Positions 1 through 9,500 of a stretch of DNA of 64,000 bases are shown piece by piece; the first letter of the stretch is position 1, and each line of letters opens with the position of its first letter. The position numbers and the translations under genes were made by a program. The stretch spans positions 1 through 64,000 of the forward strand of contig JAQGKD010000122.1 of NCBI GenBank assembly GCA_028290285.1, read 5' to 3'. A model generated the notes under the pieces. The model was not told where the DNA came from, did not search any database, and saw only the letters and a program-made list of their open reading frames with translations. The DNA comes from Hyphomicrobiales bacterium (GTDB lineage Bacteria > Pseudomonadota > Alphaproteobacteria > Rhizobiales > Beijerinckiaceae).

Positions 1-229
1 GGGCGACGTTGCGATCGTGCACAACAATTGCGTGCACCAGCATTTCAATGCCTCAACCACCAAGCCCGCCCGCGCAATCGTCATCAAGACGAAGCCGATG
101 TATCTCTTCCTGAACATGCTGTTCCAGAAGCAGGTCAAGGCACGCTCAGTCGAGCACAGCCCGGAATCCGAAGGATTCGAAGTTCGCGAAGGCGAGCAGG
201 ACGACAACCATCCCGAGGGAGGCTACTGA
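1..229 (+). CDS. Cupin domain protein, C-terminal fragment
   Basis: The reading frame is open from the window edge (second base) to a TGA at 227-229, so only the last ~75 residues are present. The fragment contains a cupin-like strand with VHQHFNA, followed by a Lys-rich segment and a Glu/Asp-rich tail. The same VHQHFNA motif and the following Lys-Pro-Ala-Arg occur in the next gene, so the two are tandem paralogues. The final His-containing segment is typical of the second cupin metal-binding motif. Substrate unknown. The next gene starts one base after this stop, which suggests co-transcription. Confidence 0.75.
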   Translation, partial: GDVAIVHNNCVHQHFNASTTKPARAIVIKTKPMYLFLNMLFQKQVKARSVEHSPESEGFEVREGEQDDNHPEGGY

Positions 230-230
230 T

Positions 231-842
231 ATGGCATGGGGCGAAACCGCAGCTTGGCTCGAAGGTAAATCCAACGAGCGTCTCTATCAGCGTCTCCTCG
301 ACGATTCCCAGGATGCCGCCTCGCGCAACTCGCGTCGCAAGAAGATCATACGTCCCGACGAAATGCCGTGGGAAATGTCTCGCCAGGGGCTCTTGAAGCA
401 CTTGATCAACGAGAACATGAACACGCGCATGGAGACGGTCGACGCCTATATGCAGCTGATCCCTCCGGGCAGCCGCTCGGGCAAGCATCGCCATCTCGCG
501 GAAGAATGCGTCTACGTCATCGAAGGTCGTGGCTACGATCTGCATCAGGATTGCGACGTCGAGATCACCGACGTGTTCACATGGTCCATTCAGGACGAAG
601 TGAAGCGCTACGAGTGGGAAGCTGGCGATGTGATCTACATCCCGCCGAACACGGTGCATCAGCACTTCAACGCCGACCCTTCCAAACCGGCGCGCCTGAT
701 ATCGTCGACCAACCGCATTTTCAAGCAGATCGGCCTCAATACGCTCGACCAGCTCGAGGACGCGCCTGAGTTCGATCCCAGCGTCACCCTGACGGCTGAG
801 CTCGTGCGCGAATATCTGCGCGGCGAGCGCGGCAAGAAGTAA
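231..842 (+). CDS. Cupin domain-containing protein
   Basis: 203 residues. A single cupin barrel is visible: the first metal-binding motif is around residues 80-98 (GSRSGKHRHLAEECVYVIEG, with His and Glu ligands) and the second around residues 140-148 (PPNTVHQHFNA). Such proteins bind a divalent metal and act as dioxygenases, isomerases or sensors; the sequence does not say which. It follows the paralogous upstream cupin by one base and has a purine-rich GGGAGG before its ATG. A GC-rich hairpin follows the stop. The downstream gene encodes an EutA-like reactivase, so a role in a small-molecule catabolic cluster lying to the left is possible but is inference. Confidence 0.85.
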   Translation: MAWGETAAWLEGKSNERLYQRLLDDSQDAASRNSRRKKIIRPDEMPWEMSRQGLLKHLINENMNTRMETVDAYMQLIPPGSRSGKHRHLAEECVYVIEGRGYDLHQDCDVEITDVFTWSIQDEVKRYEWEAGDVIYIPPNTVHQHFNADPSKPARLISSTNRIFKQIGLNTLDQLEDAPEFDPSVTLTAELVREYLRGERGKK

Positions 843-849
843 GCTGATC

Positions 850-877
850 GGGCCGGCGTTCGCGCGCCGGCCCTTTC
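850..877 (+). terminator. Hairpin terminator after the cupin genes
   Basis: A 9-bp GC-rich perfect stem (850-858 with 865-873) and a 6-base loop are followed by TTT. The short T tract makes termination plausible but leaky, and the EutA-like gene begins 24 bases later. Confidence 0.55.
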
Positions 878-900
878 CGTCCCCAGGGACCCGAGATTCC

Positions 901-2508
901 ATGAGCAGTTCGGACCAGCCGCCCCGCCCGAACCTCCGGCACAGTCTGCGCGATCATCTACTGGGCGCGGGCGCCGGGCATGCCCATGACGACGACGCGG
1001 ATCACGATCACGATCACGACGATCAGGGCCACCATCTCCTCGACATCAACGCGCGCTCGCTCGAGAGCATTCCGCTGGTCAGCATGGGCATCGATGTCGG
1101 GTCCTCGGGCACGCAGATCGCTTTCTCGCGGCTGCTGATGCGCGGCCCCGGCGAGCCGCTGGCCATGCGCCGCCACGCCGCTTCGCGCAGCACGCTCTAT
1201 ATGTCTCCGGTTTCACTGACGCCTTTTCGCAATGCGCATGAGATCGATGAGGTGCGCCTGCGCGCGATCATCGATCGCGCGTTCGAGGCCGCAGGTGTTA
1301 CCCCCGACGACGTCGAGACCGGCGTGGTGATCCTGACCGGCGAAGCCATGGCGCGCGATAATGCGCGGGCCATCACCCAGATGCTGGCGGAAGACCTCGG
1401 CGAACTCGTCTGCGCCTCGGCCGGCCATCACATGGAGGCGATGCTCGCAGCCTATGGATCGGGCGCGGTGCGGCGCTCGCTGGAACAGGGCGCGACGCTC
1501 GTCGACATCGACATCGGCGGAGGCACCACCAAGCTTGCGCGCATTGTCGACGGGCGCATCCTTGCAAGCGGCGCCTTGGCCATCGGCGGGCGTCAGCTCG
1601 CATGGTCGCGTGAGGATGTCATCACACGCTGCGACGCGAGCGCTGGCGCGCTGCTGCGCCGGGCCGGGCTCGACTGGAGTGTCGGCGACAAGATCAATCG
1701 TGCCGATCTCGACAGGCTCGCGGACGCCATGGCAGAGGCTTTGCTGTCCGCTATGCTGGAGCCTGCCGGCGCGGGCGATCTCTGGCTGACCGAGCCGATC
1801 GCGGTGCTGCCTGCTGACGGACTGATCTTTTCCGGCGGCGTCGCCGAATATGTCTATGAGCGCGAAACGCGCGACTTTGGCGACATGGGACGGCGCCTCG
1901 GCCGCGCGATCCGCGTGCGACTGGCCGCCGGGGCAATGCCTGCGCCGCTGCTGCCGGCGGGCGAGTGCATTCGCGCGACGGCGCTCGGTGCATCCGAATT
2001 CAGCGTGCAGATGAGCGGACAGACGAGCTTCATCTCGCACCCCTCGCTCGTGCTGCCCCGGCGCAACCTGCCGGTGCTGCAGCCCACCGTGTCGCTGCTG
2101 GGCATGCCTGACGCCTCCGCAATCGCCTCGGCCGTCCACGCGCACCGCGCAGCCTTCGATCTGGCAGATGGAGCCCGAGAGTTCGCACTCGCCTTTCGCT
2201 GGCGAGGCGAACACGATTATGCGCGTGTGCGCGCGCTGGCCGACGGGATCTACGATGGTCTCGCCGACCGGATCGCGGCGGGGGCTCCTATCTACATCAT
2301 GCTCGAAGGCGATGCCGGACTTACTCTAGGTGCGATCCTGCGCGATGAAAAACACGTTGAAAGTCCTTGCCTTGTGCTCGACGGCCTCGTGCTGCGCGAT
2401 TTCGACTTTGTTGATGTCGGCCGCATCCGGCTGCCGTCTGGAATGGTCCCGGTCACGATCAAGTCGCTCCTGTTCGATGTGACCAGGTCGGCGAACGCGA
2501 CGCCCTGA
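901..2508 (+). CDS. eutA: EutA-like ethanolamine ammonia-lyase reactivating factor
   Basis: 535 residues, somewhat longer than enterobacterial EutA (about 467). The actin-like ATPase fold is recognisable from GIDVGSSGTQIAFSR (residues ~63-77), ILTGEA (~145), a CASAGHH-type segment (~171) and VDIDIGGGTTKLA (~201-213), which align with EutA. EutA uses ATP to exchange damaged cobalamin from ethanolamine ammonia-lyase. An N-terminal extension has a His/Asp-rich stretch at residues 27-45, which resembles a metal-binding tail and is absent from E. coli EutA. No eutBC is in the window; only the cupins are adjacent, so the client enzyme may lie further left or may not be ethanolamine ammonia-lyase. 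Family assignment is firm, substrate is not. Confidence 0.8.
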   Translation: MSSSDQPPRPNLRHSLRDHLLGAGAGHAHDDDADHDHDHDDQGHHLLDINARSLESIPLVSMGIDVGSSGTQIAFSRLLMRGPGEPLAMRRHAASRSTLYMSPVSLTPFRNAHEIDEVRLRAIIDRAFEAAGVTPDDVETGVVILTGEAMARDNARAITQMLAEDLGELVCASAGHHMEAMLAAYGSGAVRRSLEQGATLVDIDIGGGTTKLARIVDGRILASGALAIGGRQLAWSREDVITRCDASAGALLRRAGLDWSVGDKINRADLDRLADAMAEALLSAMLEPAGAGDLWLTEPIAVLPADGLIFSGGVAEYVYERETRDFGDMGRRLGRAIRVRLAAGAMPAPLLPAGECIRATALGASEFSVQMSGQTSFISHPSLVLPRRNLPVLQPTVSLLGMPDASAIASAVHAHRAAFDLADGAREFALAFRWRGEHDYARVRALADGIYDGLADRIAAGAPIYIMLEGDAGLTLGAILRDEKHVESPCLVLDGLVLRDFDFVDVGRIRLPSGMVPVTIKSLLFDVTRSANATP

Positions 2509-2641
2509 CCTTTCGCGGCAACGAAGATCAATCTGCAGCGTTAACCAGCTTGGCAGGGCGAACGCATCCGCGCGCCCGTTTCAGCGGAACGCACAAATTG
2601 ACAATCGACTTCTCCTTCGTGCTTCGGCACACGAGGCAGCC

Positions 2642-4762
2642 ATGAGCGCGCCTGATGTCGAGGAGGGCGCGCCGATGCCGCTCGGCGCGACGTTCGACGC
2701 CATAGGCGTCAACTTCGCGTTGTTTTCAGCAAATGCGACTGCTGTCGATCTCTGCCTCTTCGAAAGCACGGGGCGTCGTGAGCTTCGCCGCATCCGGATG
2801 CCGCGCCGCACGGACCAGGTGTGGCATGTCTATGTACGCGGCCTGCGCCCCGGCCAGCTGTATGGCTATCGCGTCCATGGTCCCTACGAGCCCACGCAGG
2901 GACATCGCTTCAATCCCAACAAGCTGCTGATCGATCCTTATGCCCGCCAATTGTTCGGCCGCATCCGCTGGCACGACGCCCTGTTTGGGTACCGCCCCGG
3001 CGCGCAGCGAGGCGACCTCTCGCTGGACAGGCGCGATTCCGCGCCGATGATTCCCAAATGCGTAGTGGTCGATCCCGCGCACACCTGGGGCGAGGACGTC
3101 AGGCCTAACCGCCCGTGGCACGAGACGCTTATCTATGAAGCGCATGTGAAGGGCTTCACCAATCTTCATGCGGGACTGCCGCCTGTGCTGCGCGGCACCT
3201 ACACTGCGCTGGCAGACCCGCAAGTCATCGACCATCTCGTTGGTCTCGGCGTGACGGCCATCGAACTCATGCCCATCCACTCGTTTGTCGACGATCGCTT
3301 CCTGCATGAAAAAGGCCTGAGGAATTACTGGGGTTATTCAACGCTGAACTTCTTCACACCTGAAGCGCGCTACTTCGGGCCTGACGGCGTCTATGGGCTT
3401 CGCGCGGCCATTCGCGCGTTGCATGAGGCGGGGATCGAGGTGATCCTCGACGTCGTATACAATCACACGGCCGAGGGCAGCCATCTGGGGCCGACGCTGT
3501 CGTTCCGCGGCATCGACAACGCGAGCTACTACAAGCTGCCTGCGGACAACAAACGCTTTTCGTGGGATTCGACCGGCACCGGAAACACGCTTGACCTCAA
3601 TCACCCGCGCGTCATGCAGATGGTGCTCGACAGCCTGCGCTATTGGGTCGAGGCCTTTCATGTCGATGGATTCCGCTTCGATCTCGCGCCCTCGCTGGCG
3701 CGCGATCCTGTCGATGTCGACGAGCGCGCGGGCTTCCTGCGCGCGGTCGCGCAGGACCCCGTTCTCAGCCGTGTGAAGCTGATTGCCGAGCCGTGGGACC
3801 TTGGCGACGGCGGCTATCGCGTCGGCGGATTCCCGGCGGGCTGGAGCGAATGGAACGATCGTTATCGCGACAGCGTGCGGGCTTTCTGGCGCGGCGATCC
3901 CGGCCAGCTGTCCGGTCTGGCGCAGGCGATCACGGGCTCACGCGAAATCTTCGGCCAGCGTGGCCGCAGCCCGAGCGCGTCCATCCATTACGTGTGTTCG
4001 CATGATGGTTTCACGCTGCAGGATCTCGTCAGTTACAACGAGCGTCACAACGAAGCGAACGGCGAGCAGAACCAGGACGGCCACCCTCATAACCTATCCT
4101 GGAATTGCGGTGTCGAGGGGCCGAGCGACGATGCCGATGTGATCGCGCTGCGGCAGAAGCAGAAACGCAATCTGCTTGCCACGCTCATGCTTTCCATCGG
4201 CGTGCCGATGCTGCTCATGGGCGATGAATATGCCCGCACGCAAGGGGGCAACAACAATGCTTATGCGCAGGACAACGAGACCAGCTGGATGGATTGGGAC
4301 GTCGCGCATTCCGGCGATCCGCATCTGCTTGCCTTCCTGCGTGCGCTCACCGCGTTACGCCAGAGCTACGACGTCTTCGCCCGTCGCGACTTCCTGAACG
4401 GTGATGTCATCCCGGGCCGAGGACTGAAGGACATATACTGGCTGGCGCCAGAGGGGCGCGAAATGACAGCGCAGGATTGGGGCGAGGATCTGCGGCGTGC
4501 GCTCGGGCTTCAGCTTGGAAATCAGTCGGAACACAAAACGGGATTCTTGCTGCTGCTCAATGCAGATCCCGAGGACGTGACATTCACGTTGCCGCCGCGG
4601 TTTTTGGGTGCATCCTGGGTGCAGGTGCTTGATACGCGACGCGCAACGGGACTTGTCGAGGGAGCGCCTTTGACGCTCGAGGCGGGAGGAACCATTCTGC
4701 TGGCTTCCCGTTCGCTCTCGCTGTTTCAGCTTGCCAGCCGGACGGAGTCCAAGCATGCCTAG
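2642..4762 (+). CDS. glgX: Glycogen debranching enzyme GlgX
   Basis: 706 residues, the usual GlgX size. It hydrolyses alpha-1,6 branches of phosphorylase-trimmed glycogen to release maltodextrins in the cytoplasm. An N-terminal CBM48/isoamylase domain (~1-150) precedes a GH13 barrel with the conserved blocks DVVYNHT (~270), GFRFDLA (nucleophile Asp347), AEPWDLG (acid Glu383) and SHDGF (~455). A GAGG Shine-Dalgarno sequence lies 7 bases before the ATG. It is the first gene of a six-gene operon; treZ begins 8 bases before its stop. The 133-base upstream gap carries a TTGACA at 2598 but no convincing -10 element. Confidence 0.93.
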   Translation: MSAPDVEEGAPMPLGATFDAIGVNFALFSANATAVDLCLFESTGRRELRRIRMPRRTDQVWHVYVRGLRPGQLYGYRVHGPYEPTQGHRFNPNKLLIDPYARQLFGRIRWHDALFGYRPGAQRGDLSLDRRDSAPMIPKCVVVDPAHTWGEDVRPNRPWHETLIYEAHVKGFTNLHAGLPPVLRGTYTALADPQVIDHLVGLGVTAIELMPIHSFVDDRFLHEKGLRNYWGYSTLNFFTPEARYFGPDGVYGLRAAIRALHEAGIEVILDVVYNHTAEGSHLGPTLSFRGIDNASYYKLPADNKRFSWDSTGTGNTLDLNHPRVMQMVLDSLRYWVEAFHVDGFRFDLAPSLARDPVDVDERAGFLRAVAQDPVLSRVKLIAEPWDLGDGGYRVGGFPAGWSEWNDRYRDSVRAFWRGDPGQLSGLAQAITGSREIFGQRGRSPSASIHYVCSHDGFTLQDLVSYNERHNEANGEQNQDGHPHNLSWNCGVEGPSDDADVIALRQKQKRNLLATLMLSIGVPMLLMGDEYARTQGGNNNAYAQDNETSWMDWDVAHSGDPHLLAFLRALTALRQSYDVFARRDFLNGDVIPGRGLKDIYWLAPEGREMTAQDWGEDLRRALGLQLGNQSEHKTGFLLLLNADPEDVTFTLPPRFLGASWVQVLDTRRATGLVEGAPLTLEAGGTILLASRSLSLFQLASRTESKHA

Positions 4763-6590
4763 CCTGCACCAGATGCCCTTTGGAGCCGAGCCTTCGGCCG
4801 AGGGGGTCAGGTTTTCCCTGTGGGCGCCCGACGCCCAACGCGTGCAACTGATTGTCGGGAATGGCGAGCCTATCGACGCGCCACGTGATGAATTCGGGTT
4901 TGCGCGAGTAACCGTGGCGTCCGCCGGTCCGGGCGCGCGCTATGAATGGAGCATCGACGGCCAGCGCGGAATTCCCGACCCGGCATCGCGCTATCAGCCG
5001 GACGGCGTGTTCGCGCAGAGCCTTGTGACAGATCCGCTTTCTTTTGCCTGGCGCGACAGTGCATGGCAGGGGCGTCCCTGGGCGGAAGCCGTCATCTACG
5101 AAGTGCATGTCGGCACGGCGACATCGGCCGGTACGTTCGAAGCATTGACGGAGCGGCTGGACGCAATCGCAGATCTCGGCGTCACGATGATCGAGCTGAT
5201 GCCGATCGCGGAATGTCCGGGCATGCGCAACTGGGGCTACGACGGCGTTCTGCCATTTGCTCCAAACTTCGCATATGGCACCCCGGACGACCTGAAGCGG
5301 CTCGTTGACTCAGCGCACGCGCGCGGGCTGATGATGATGCTCGACGTCGTCTACAACCACTTCGGACCGTCCGGGAATTTTTTGCCGCTTTATGCGAAGT
5401 CGTTCTTCACGGACAGGCATCATACACCGTGGGGCAGTGCAATCGACTTCGACGCGAAGGATCGACGCGCCGTCCGCGATTTCGTGATCCACAATGCGCT
5501 GTACTGGATCGACGAATTTCACTTCGACGGCCTCCGCCTGGATGCCGTGCATGCTATCAAGGACGACAGCGAGCAGCATGTACTGACGGAAATAGCCGAG
5601 GCAGTTCGCAAAAAAGCGGTGGGGCGGCAGGTCCATCTCGTCTTGGAGAACGAGCATAATGCGTCGCGCTGGCTCACGCGGGACGCCGAGCGCAAGCCAA
5701 AACTCTATGACGCGCAGTGGAACGATGACATCCATCATTGCTGGCACGTCCTGCTGACGGGTGAGCGGGAGGCCTATTACGAAGATTACGCGGCGGCGCC
5801 TTTGCAATGCCTCGCGCGCTGTCTCTCAGAAGGCTTCGCCTATCAGGGTGAACCGTCGGTCCATGCGGGCGGAAAGCCGAGGGGCGAGGTGTCTAGCCAC
5901 TTGCCGCCAGAGGCTTTCGTTGCCTTCCTTCAAAATCACGACCAGATCGGCAATCGCGCGTTCGGTGAGCGGTTATCGGCCCTCGCCGACCCGGATCATC
6001 TGGCGATAGCCCATGCGCTGCTTATTCTCTCGCCGCAGATTCCACTTCTGTTCATGGGCGAGGAATGGAGCGCCTCAACGCCGTTCCAGTTCTTTGTGGA
6101 CTTCAGCGACGACCCTGAACTGTCGCGCGCCGTGCGCGAAGGACGGCGTCGCGAGTTCGCGCGCTTCGAGTCCTTTGCGAACCACGAGACATCGGCCCGA
6201 ATTCCGGACCCCACGGCTGAAGCGACCTTTGGCGCCTCCACCTTGCGATGGGAGGAGCGCATCCGACCACCTTTCGCAGACACACTGGCCGCCATGCGCA
6301 GCTTGCTCGCCTTGCGCCATCAACATGTGGTTCCGCTCGTCAAAAGCGGATTTCAGGGCGGACGCAGTGAGCTCCTGGGCGACGGGGGCCTGCAGGTGAC
6401 GTGGAGTTTCACCGCCGGAGAGTTGCACTTCCTCGCGCAGCTTGGCCCGGGCTCATTGAACGCGCCCGTTCGTCCGGAGCTTGAGACGATCTGGTCTTCC
6501 GCTTCCGTTTCAACAGAGGCAGGCATGCACTTGCTCCATGGATGGAGCGCAATCGTCAGCAAAGGACCCGCCCGTGGCGCAGCAGAATGA
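4755..6590 (+). CDS. treZ: Malto-oligosyltrehalose trehalohydrolase TreZ
   Basis: 611 residues. It releases free trehalose from maltooligosyl-trehalose made by TreY. The start at 4755 was chosen because the protein then begins next to the conserved N-terminal domain; it overlaps the glgX stop by 8 bases. GH13 signatures are LDVVYNHFGPSGNF (~195), GLRLDAVHAI (nucleophile Asp263), LVLENEHN (acid Glu about 298-300) and FLQNHDQIGNRA (~398). Its partner TreY is encoded by the C-terminal half of the next gene, which overlaps it by 17 bases. This fits coupled expression of the TreY-TreZ pair. Confidence 0.93.
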   Translation: MPSLHQMPFGAEPSAEGVRFSLWAPDAQRVQLIVGNGEPIDAPRDEFGFARVTVASAGPGARYEWSIDGQRGIPDPASRYQPDGVFAQSLVTDPLSFAWRDSAWQGRPWAEAVIYEVHVGTATSAGTFEALTERLDAIADLGVTMIELMPIAECPGMRNWGYDGVLPFAPNFAYGTPDDLKRLVDSAHARGLMMMLDVVYNHFGPSGNFLPLYAKSFFTDRHHTPWGSAIDFDAKDRRAVRDFVIHNALYWIDEFHFDGLRLDAVHAIKDDSEQHVLTEIAEAVRKKAVGRQVHLVLENEHNASRWLTRDAERKPKLYDAQWNDDIHHCWHVLLTGEREAYYEDYAAAPLQCLARCLSEGFAYQGEPSVHAGGKPRGEVSSHLPPEAFVAFLQNHDQIGNRAFGERLSALADPDHLAIAHALLILSPQIPLLFMGEEWSASTPFQFFVDFSDDPELSRAVREGRRREFARFESFANHETSARIPDPTAEATFGASTLRWEERIRPPFADTLAAMRSLLALRHQHVVPLVKSGFQGGRSELLGDGGLQVTWSFTAGELHFLAQLGPGSLNAPVRPELETIWSSASVSTEAGMHLLHGWSAIVSKGPARGAAE

Positions 6591-9500
6591 CGACATGCTC
6601 GACGAGCTTGCAACCGCGCTGGGCATAGCTTCTTCCTATCGAGGTCAGAATGGCGATATCATCGAAACCAGTGTCGATGCGCGTCGTGGCCTGATTGAGG
6701 GACTCGGCTTTTCGACGCGGTCGCAATCGGATCTGCGCGACGGACTCGATTCCGTCAGCGGTTACCGCAGCGGCCCGCTGGCGCCGTGGATGGTCATTGA
6801 ATCGGGCCGCCCACAAGCGCTTTCTCTTAAAGCCGCTTTTGCAGAGACGATTACCGGCTGGAGCTTGCGCGGTGAAAATGCGCTCCCGCAATCGCGGAAA
6901 GAAGACGGCCAGGTCCGGCTGCCTTCTCTTGCGAGCGGATATTATCGGCTGGACATCGAGTCTGGCGCGAGCACGGCTTCGACCTTCCTGCTCGTCGCTC
7001 CACCGCGCTGCTGGTCGCCTGATGCACTGCGCAGCGATGGAGCCCGCGCGTGGGGACTCGCAGCTCAGGTCTATGGATTGAAGTCCGCCCGCAATTTCGG
7101 CATGGGTGACCTGACGGACGTTGCGCAGCTTGCGACCGGAGCGGGTCGGTGTGGCGCGTCATTCCTGGGGCTCAGCCCGCTGCATGCCCTTTTTGAGGAT
7201 GATCGAACAAAGATATCGCCGTATTCGCCCTCGACGCGACTGTTTCTCGAGACGCTGTATCTGGATCCGGCTGTCATCGATGTGCCGGGAATTGATTCGG
7301 CCGGAGAACTTGCGAAGATCGCGCCGCGCATGGAGGCGATGCGAAGCCGTGGGCTCGTCGACTACGCGGGTGTGTGGGACCTCAAGAGGCCGTTGCTCGA
7401 GCATCTCTTCAAGGCATTTCAACGTACCGGGGATCAAGAAGAATTCGCGCGACGGCGATCGGAACTTGGTGAGCAGTTGGAGCTTCACGCAACATTCGAG
7501 GCCCTTTCCGCGCACTTCTCTGCGGAGGGACAGGCGTGGCCGGGCGCGTGGCCATCTGACTATTTCGATGCTTCATCCACTGCGGTGCAGCGATTCCGCC
7601 GGGAAAAGGCGGACCGTGTTTCGTTTCACGCGTGGTTGCAGACGATTTGCGATGCACAGCTCGCGGCAGCGGCAGAGGCTGCACGTTCGAGCGGGATGGA
7701 AGTGGGGCTTTATCGAGACCTCGCAGTCGGCGCCGATCGATTCGGCTCGGAAGTCTGGGCGCGGCCCGATCGCTATGCGCTTTCGCTTTCCGTCGGTGCA
7801 CCACCGGATCCGCTGGGACCGCAGGGCCAGAACTGGGGGTTCCCGCCGTTCGATCCGCTTGCGCTCGAACGCCAGGAATTCGCCGCCTTTCGTGATCTCG
7901 TCGTTGCAAACATGCGTCACGCTGGTGCGATCCGAATTGATCATGCGTTCCAGTTGGAGCGGCTGTTTCTGATCCCTCCCGGCGCGACTGCCGCCGGTGG
8001 CGCCTATGTCGCATTTCCGTTTCAGGCTCTCCTCGCAATTCTGCGGATCGAGAGCGAGCGCCATCGCTGCCTCGTCATCGCGGAAGACCTCGGCACAGGC
8101 CCAAGCGGCTTCTCCGACGCGATTATGGAATCCGGCATTTACAGTTATCGCCTGCTTTCGTTCGAGCGCAGCCGCGATGGCGGCTTTCTGTCTCCCGAGG
8201 CTTATCCGCGCCACGCGCTTGCTGCCATCACTACGCATGATCTGCCGACGTTCAAGGGATGGCGGCGTGGCTTCGACATCGACCTGCGCTCGTGCTTCGG
8301 TGTGTACAACGAGAAGATCGCACAGGCCGAGCATCGCGGCCGCAAGCAGGATGTGGCTGCGTGGCAGGCCGCTCTCGAAGGGCAGGGCCTGTCCGGCGAC
8401 CTTGATGAAGATGAAACCGCACGCAACGAAGCGCTGCGCTATCTGGCGCGGGCGCCCTCCGCCTTACTCGCCATACAATGCGAGGATGTTCTCGACGAGT
8501 TGAATCAGGCCAACCTGCCGGGTCCGTCGGATGGTCATCCGAACTGGCGGCGCAAGCTCTGCGGAACTGTAGAGGATATGGTTGTGCCAGGCGGCCCCCT
8601 TGCGCGCGTAGGGGCCTTGCTGGCCGAGGAGGAGCGTTCGCCGCGTGCGCGCCAGTCAAGGCTTTCGTCGTCGCCGCCACGTGCGACATACCGGCTGCAG
8701 TTTCACAAGGATTTCACTTTTGCCGCGGCAATCGAGATTCTGCCCTATCTGGCGGCGCTCGGCATCAGCCATGTCTATGCCTCGCCTATACAGCAGGCGC
8801 AGCACAGTTCGATGCATGGTTACGATGTCGTCGATCCCCGTGTCATCAATCCCGAACTCGGCGGAGAAGAGGGTTTCGACGCGTTCGTCGAAGCGCTTCA
8901 TGCCAATGGCCTGAGGCTGCTCCTGGATATCGTTCCAAACCATATGGGAATCGGCGCGGATAATCCGTTCTGGTTCTCGGTTCTGAAATGGGGCGCCAGA
9001 TCGCCCTATGCGCATGTCTTCGACATCGACCTGCAGCGCGACGGGGCAAATGGAAAAATCATACTGCCCTTTCTGTCCTCTGCCTATGGAGAGGCGCTTG
9101 AGTCGGGCGCTCTCTCGCTCGGTGTCGCTGCCGAACGGGGTGCAATCGTCATCAAGCATTTCGATGCCGAGTTTCCGATTTGCCCGCTTGATTACGCTTT
9201 CTTGCTCAAAGACGCTGCTGCGCGGATAGCGCCCGACTCATCGGCAGGCACGGCGTTGGGGCGGCTTGCTGGCGCATACTTGCGCATTGCCGACAAGCCA
9301 GATGTGGTTGCGCGCGCGGTTTCACTGCAGCGAGGTTTCACCGCACTGGTTAGCGAGGAGCGTGTTGCTTCAGCACTCGACGCGACGTTGCGCGAAGTGG
9401 CGGTGGATACTGAGGCGTTCGATGCATTGATTTCGCGGCAAGCCTACAGGCTGGCGCACTGGCGGTTGGCGGGCAGCGAGGTGAACTACCGGCGGTTTTT

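Noticed and set aside
2586-2626. Promoter for glgX: TTGACA at 2598 and a GGAAC at 2586 (EcfG-like -35)
   Set aside because: No acceptable -10 lies 16-18 bases after TTGACA, and no GTT lies at the EcfG spacing after GGAAC.
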